Assembly (NCBI GenBank): GCA_011526585.1
Contig: WYBB01000094.1
Location: 1-64,000 of the forward strand
Reading direction: 5' to 3'
Length of the DNA: 64,000 nucleotides
Source of the DNA: Deltaproteobacteria bacterium
Lineage (GTDB): Bacteria > Myxococcota_A > UBA9042 > PHBI01
A program made the position numbers and the translations under genes. Below the pieces are notes generated by a model. The model was not told the DNA's origin, did no database searches, and worked only from the letters and a program-made list of their open reading frames with translations. This document shows, piece by piece, positions 62,745 through 64,000 of the stretch (its first letter is position 1; each line of letters opens with the position of its first letter).

Positions 62745-63248
62745 ATGTCATGCAAGCTCATCGTCGCCGCCGCCATCTTGTCGCTCGCCCCACTGGCCGC
62801 GTGCGGCACGGGTGGTCCGACCGCGACCCGCCATGACAGCGCCGCCGTCGGCGAGAAGCAGCGGGTCGAGATCAGCGGCGCCAAGGACGACGTCTTCATC
62901 CGTTGCGACCTGCCGCAAGACCGCGCCTACTTCGATCTCGAGTCGACCGCGCTCGACGCGCGCGAGCGCGCCTTCCTCGCCGAGGTCGCCACCTGCATGA
63001 AGACCGGCGCCATGAAGAAGGACGCGATCCTGCTCACCGGCTTCGCCGACAAGCAGGGTCCCAAGGCCTTCAACCGCGAGCTCGCGCGCGCACGCGCGGA
63101 CGCGGTGGCCAAGGAGCTCATCCGCCACGGTGTGCCGAGCGAGCGCATCTTCGTGCGCTCGGAGGGTGAGCTCGACGCCATCTTCGAGGAATCCGAGCGC
63201 AGGGACTACGACCGTCGCGTCGCGCTGAGCCGCATCGAATCGATCTGA
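62745..63248 (+). CDS. OmpA-family peptidoglycan-associated lipoprotein
   Basis: A 167-residue lipoprotein: LSLAPLAAC lipobox (Cys20). The C-terminal OmpA-like domain, residues about 60-165, has YFDLESTALDARE and LTGFADKQGPKAFNRELARARADAVAKEL and RRVALSRIE, marks of Pal-type peptidoglycan binding. It links the outer membrane to the cell wall. AAGGAGGA precedes ATG 62745 by five bases. Driven by the sigma-54 promoter at 62654. Confidence 0.85.
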   Translation: MSCKLIVAAAILSLAPLAACGTGGPTATRHDSAAVGEKQRVEISGAKDDVFIRCDLPQDRAYFDLESTALDARERAFLAEVATCMKTGAMKKDAILLTGFADKQGPKAFNRELARARADAVAKELIRHGVPSERIFVRSEGELDAIFEESERRDYDRRVALSRIESI

Positions 63249-63269
63249 TCCAGCGCGCTCGGCCGCACC

Positions 63270-63288
63270 GGTGGTGAGCTCGACCACC
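63270..63288. terminator. Hairpin between convergent genes
   Basis: GGTGGT-GAGCTCG-ACCACC, a 6-bp stem around a GAGCTC loop, lies between the OmpA gene and the convergent HAD gene. Possible bidirectional terminator. Confidence 0.4.
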
Positions 63289-63314
63289 TCCGGGCGGTGG
63301 GCTCGGCGGACGCG

Positions 63315-64000
63315 TTATGTCGGCCCGAAGAAGTCTTCGGCGTCGACATAGCGCGCGCCGATCCCGGCGGCGAGATCGGCGTCGGACTGCATGTCGCCGA
63401 CGACGATCAGATCGGGCAACGAGAGCGCGTGCTTCTCGATCAGCATCACCGCCAGCCCGGGCATCGGCTTGCGGCAGAAGCACGCGATCGGGAAGGCCTG
63501 GTGCGGGCAGTACGCGACCTCGTCGACCGGCAGACCCAGGAGCTCGATCGTCCTGGCGAACGCGGCCTCGACCACCGCGCGCGTCGTCTTGCCCGAGCTG
63601 ATCGCGCTCTGGTTCGACACGAAGAAGAGGCGATAGCCCTCGTCGTGATGGCGCAAGAGCACCTCGCGACGCCTCGGCTGCAGCTCGAGATCGGACGGAT
63701 CACGCGGGTACTTGCCGCCCGAGCGCGTCACGCGCAGCGTGCCGTCGACGTCGAGCAAGAGCGCCTTCTGCGTCCGATCCGGGCGCGCCGCGCGCACGAA
63801 GCGGCGCCGCTCCACCTGGTCGAAGCCCTCGGCCACGCTCGGCGCCTCGAAGTTCTTGAGCCAGATCGCCTGCGCCAGCGGTGGGATCGTGTTGGCCTCC
63901 GTCTTGGAAAAGAGCGCGATCTCGTCGGGCGAGAGCAGCCGGCCGTGCCGATGCAGCATGCGCAAGACCGCGTTGTGGCGCGCGTCGGCCAGGCTCGTGT
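63315..64000 (-). CDS. Kinase/HAD-phosphatase fusion, C-terminal part
   Basis: The frame is open to the window edge, so the N-terminus is missing. The visible part begins with SLADARHNAVLRML, IPPLAQAIW and EGFDQVERRRF, as in the end of the P-loop kinase domain of bacterial polynucleotide-kinase-like proteins. The HAD-IIIA domain follows: LLLDVDGTLRV (nucleophile Asp), VSNQSAI, YCPHQAF..CFCRKPMPG (zinc-binding pattern) and VVGDMQSDAD. Such fusions repair DNA or RNA ends, or phosphorylate and dephosphorylate small substrates. Without the kinase part the exact activity is uncertain. Confidence 0.8.
   Translation of the reverse strand, partial: TSLADARHNAVLRMLHRHGRLLSPDEIALFSKTEANTIPPLAQAIWLKNFEAPSVAEGFDQVERRRFVRAARPDRTQKALLLDVDGTLRVTRSGGKYPRDPSDLELQPRRREVLLRHHDEGYRLFFVSNQSAISSGKTTRAVVEAAFARTIELLGLPVDEVAYCPHQAFPIACFCRKPMPGLAVMLIEKHALSLPDLIVVGDMQSDADLAAGIGARYVDAEDFFGPT

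Overview
This is a very GC-rich window, almost fully coding, and it looks like the chromosome of a myxobacterium-type organism (phylum Myxococcota). Supporting signs are many secreted lipoproteins with short lipoboxes, Cys-rich surface-protein repeats (CGDDGCGG type, DUF4215 type, a thrombospondin-type-3 remnant), a C-terminal Cys/membrane-helix/Arg tail like MYXO-CTERM, several near-perfect sigma-54 promoters, a PAS hybrid histidine kinase, and the paired DUF1592-like/DUF1501 genes. No tRNA, rRNA, CRISPR array, integrase or complete insertion sequence was seen.

Layout. 1-1703: the 3' part of a secreted zinc metallopeptidase and its small partner. The same two-gene module occurs complete at 43811-46545 on the other strand. 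1726-6199: DUF4097-like lipoprotein, saccharopine-dehydrogenase-like oxidoreductase, a small Zn-Cys protein and a class II aldolase/short-chain dehydrogenase fusion, ending at a 58-bp near-perfect palindrome. 6353-9622: an operon of arsenite methyltransferase (arsM), a SigZ-type ECF sigma factor and a membrane protein, divergent from a TerB-like gene. 9626-14808: an operon of a dipeptidyl-peptidase-III-like lipoprotein, a bestrophin-like membrane protein and a gluzincin-like lipoprotein. 15034-25826: a PKD/leucine-rich lipoprotein, a nucleotidyltransferase, S-adenosylhomocysteinase behind an ArsR-methyltransferase fusion regulator (SahR-like), a Cys-repeat/IPT surface protein, a DUF1707-type protein with a large membrane protein, and an SRAP/HMCES-like DNA-protein crosslink protein.

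26585-33910: a complete-looking kdpFABCDE potassium-uptake operon that carries three separate lesions: a one-base frameshift in kdpA, an amber codon in kdpC, and a kdpE reduced to its first and last few residues. kdpF, kdpB and kdpD are intact. This is an operon in decay, or partly a sequence with base errors. 33948-41530: a polysaccharide-deacetylase-like protein, small lipoproteins, a frameshifted lipoprotein gene, a sigma-54-led pair (membrane protein plus von Willebrand A lipoprotein) and a short-chain dehydrogenase. 41546-50878: hybrid histidine kinase, the second metallopeptidase module, a zinc-ribbon protein, a membrane diguanylate cyclase and a formylglycine-enzyme-like/HEAT-like fusion.

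51016-55395: four tightly joined genes for exported lipoprotein and c-type-haem proteins (DUF1592-like plus DUF1501). 55398-64000: two TetR regulons with readable operators (a TetR/hydrolase pair, and a TetR whose operator recurs before a lipase with a Cys in the nucleophile position), a trypsin-like protease, a VOC protein, a 25-residue candidate peptide gene, a serine hydrolase and an OmpA lipoprotein each behind a sigma-54 promoter, and the C-terminal part of a kinase/HAD phosphatase.

The most unusual signals are the degraded kdp operon, the duplicated metallopeptidase/partner module, the arsM-sigZ-membrane operon, the Cys-nucleophile lipase under its own TetR, the interlocking inverted repeats before the adenosylhomocysteinase gene, and a 74-bp dispersed repeat found twice. 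All functional calls are by reading motifs; no searches were run.
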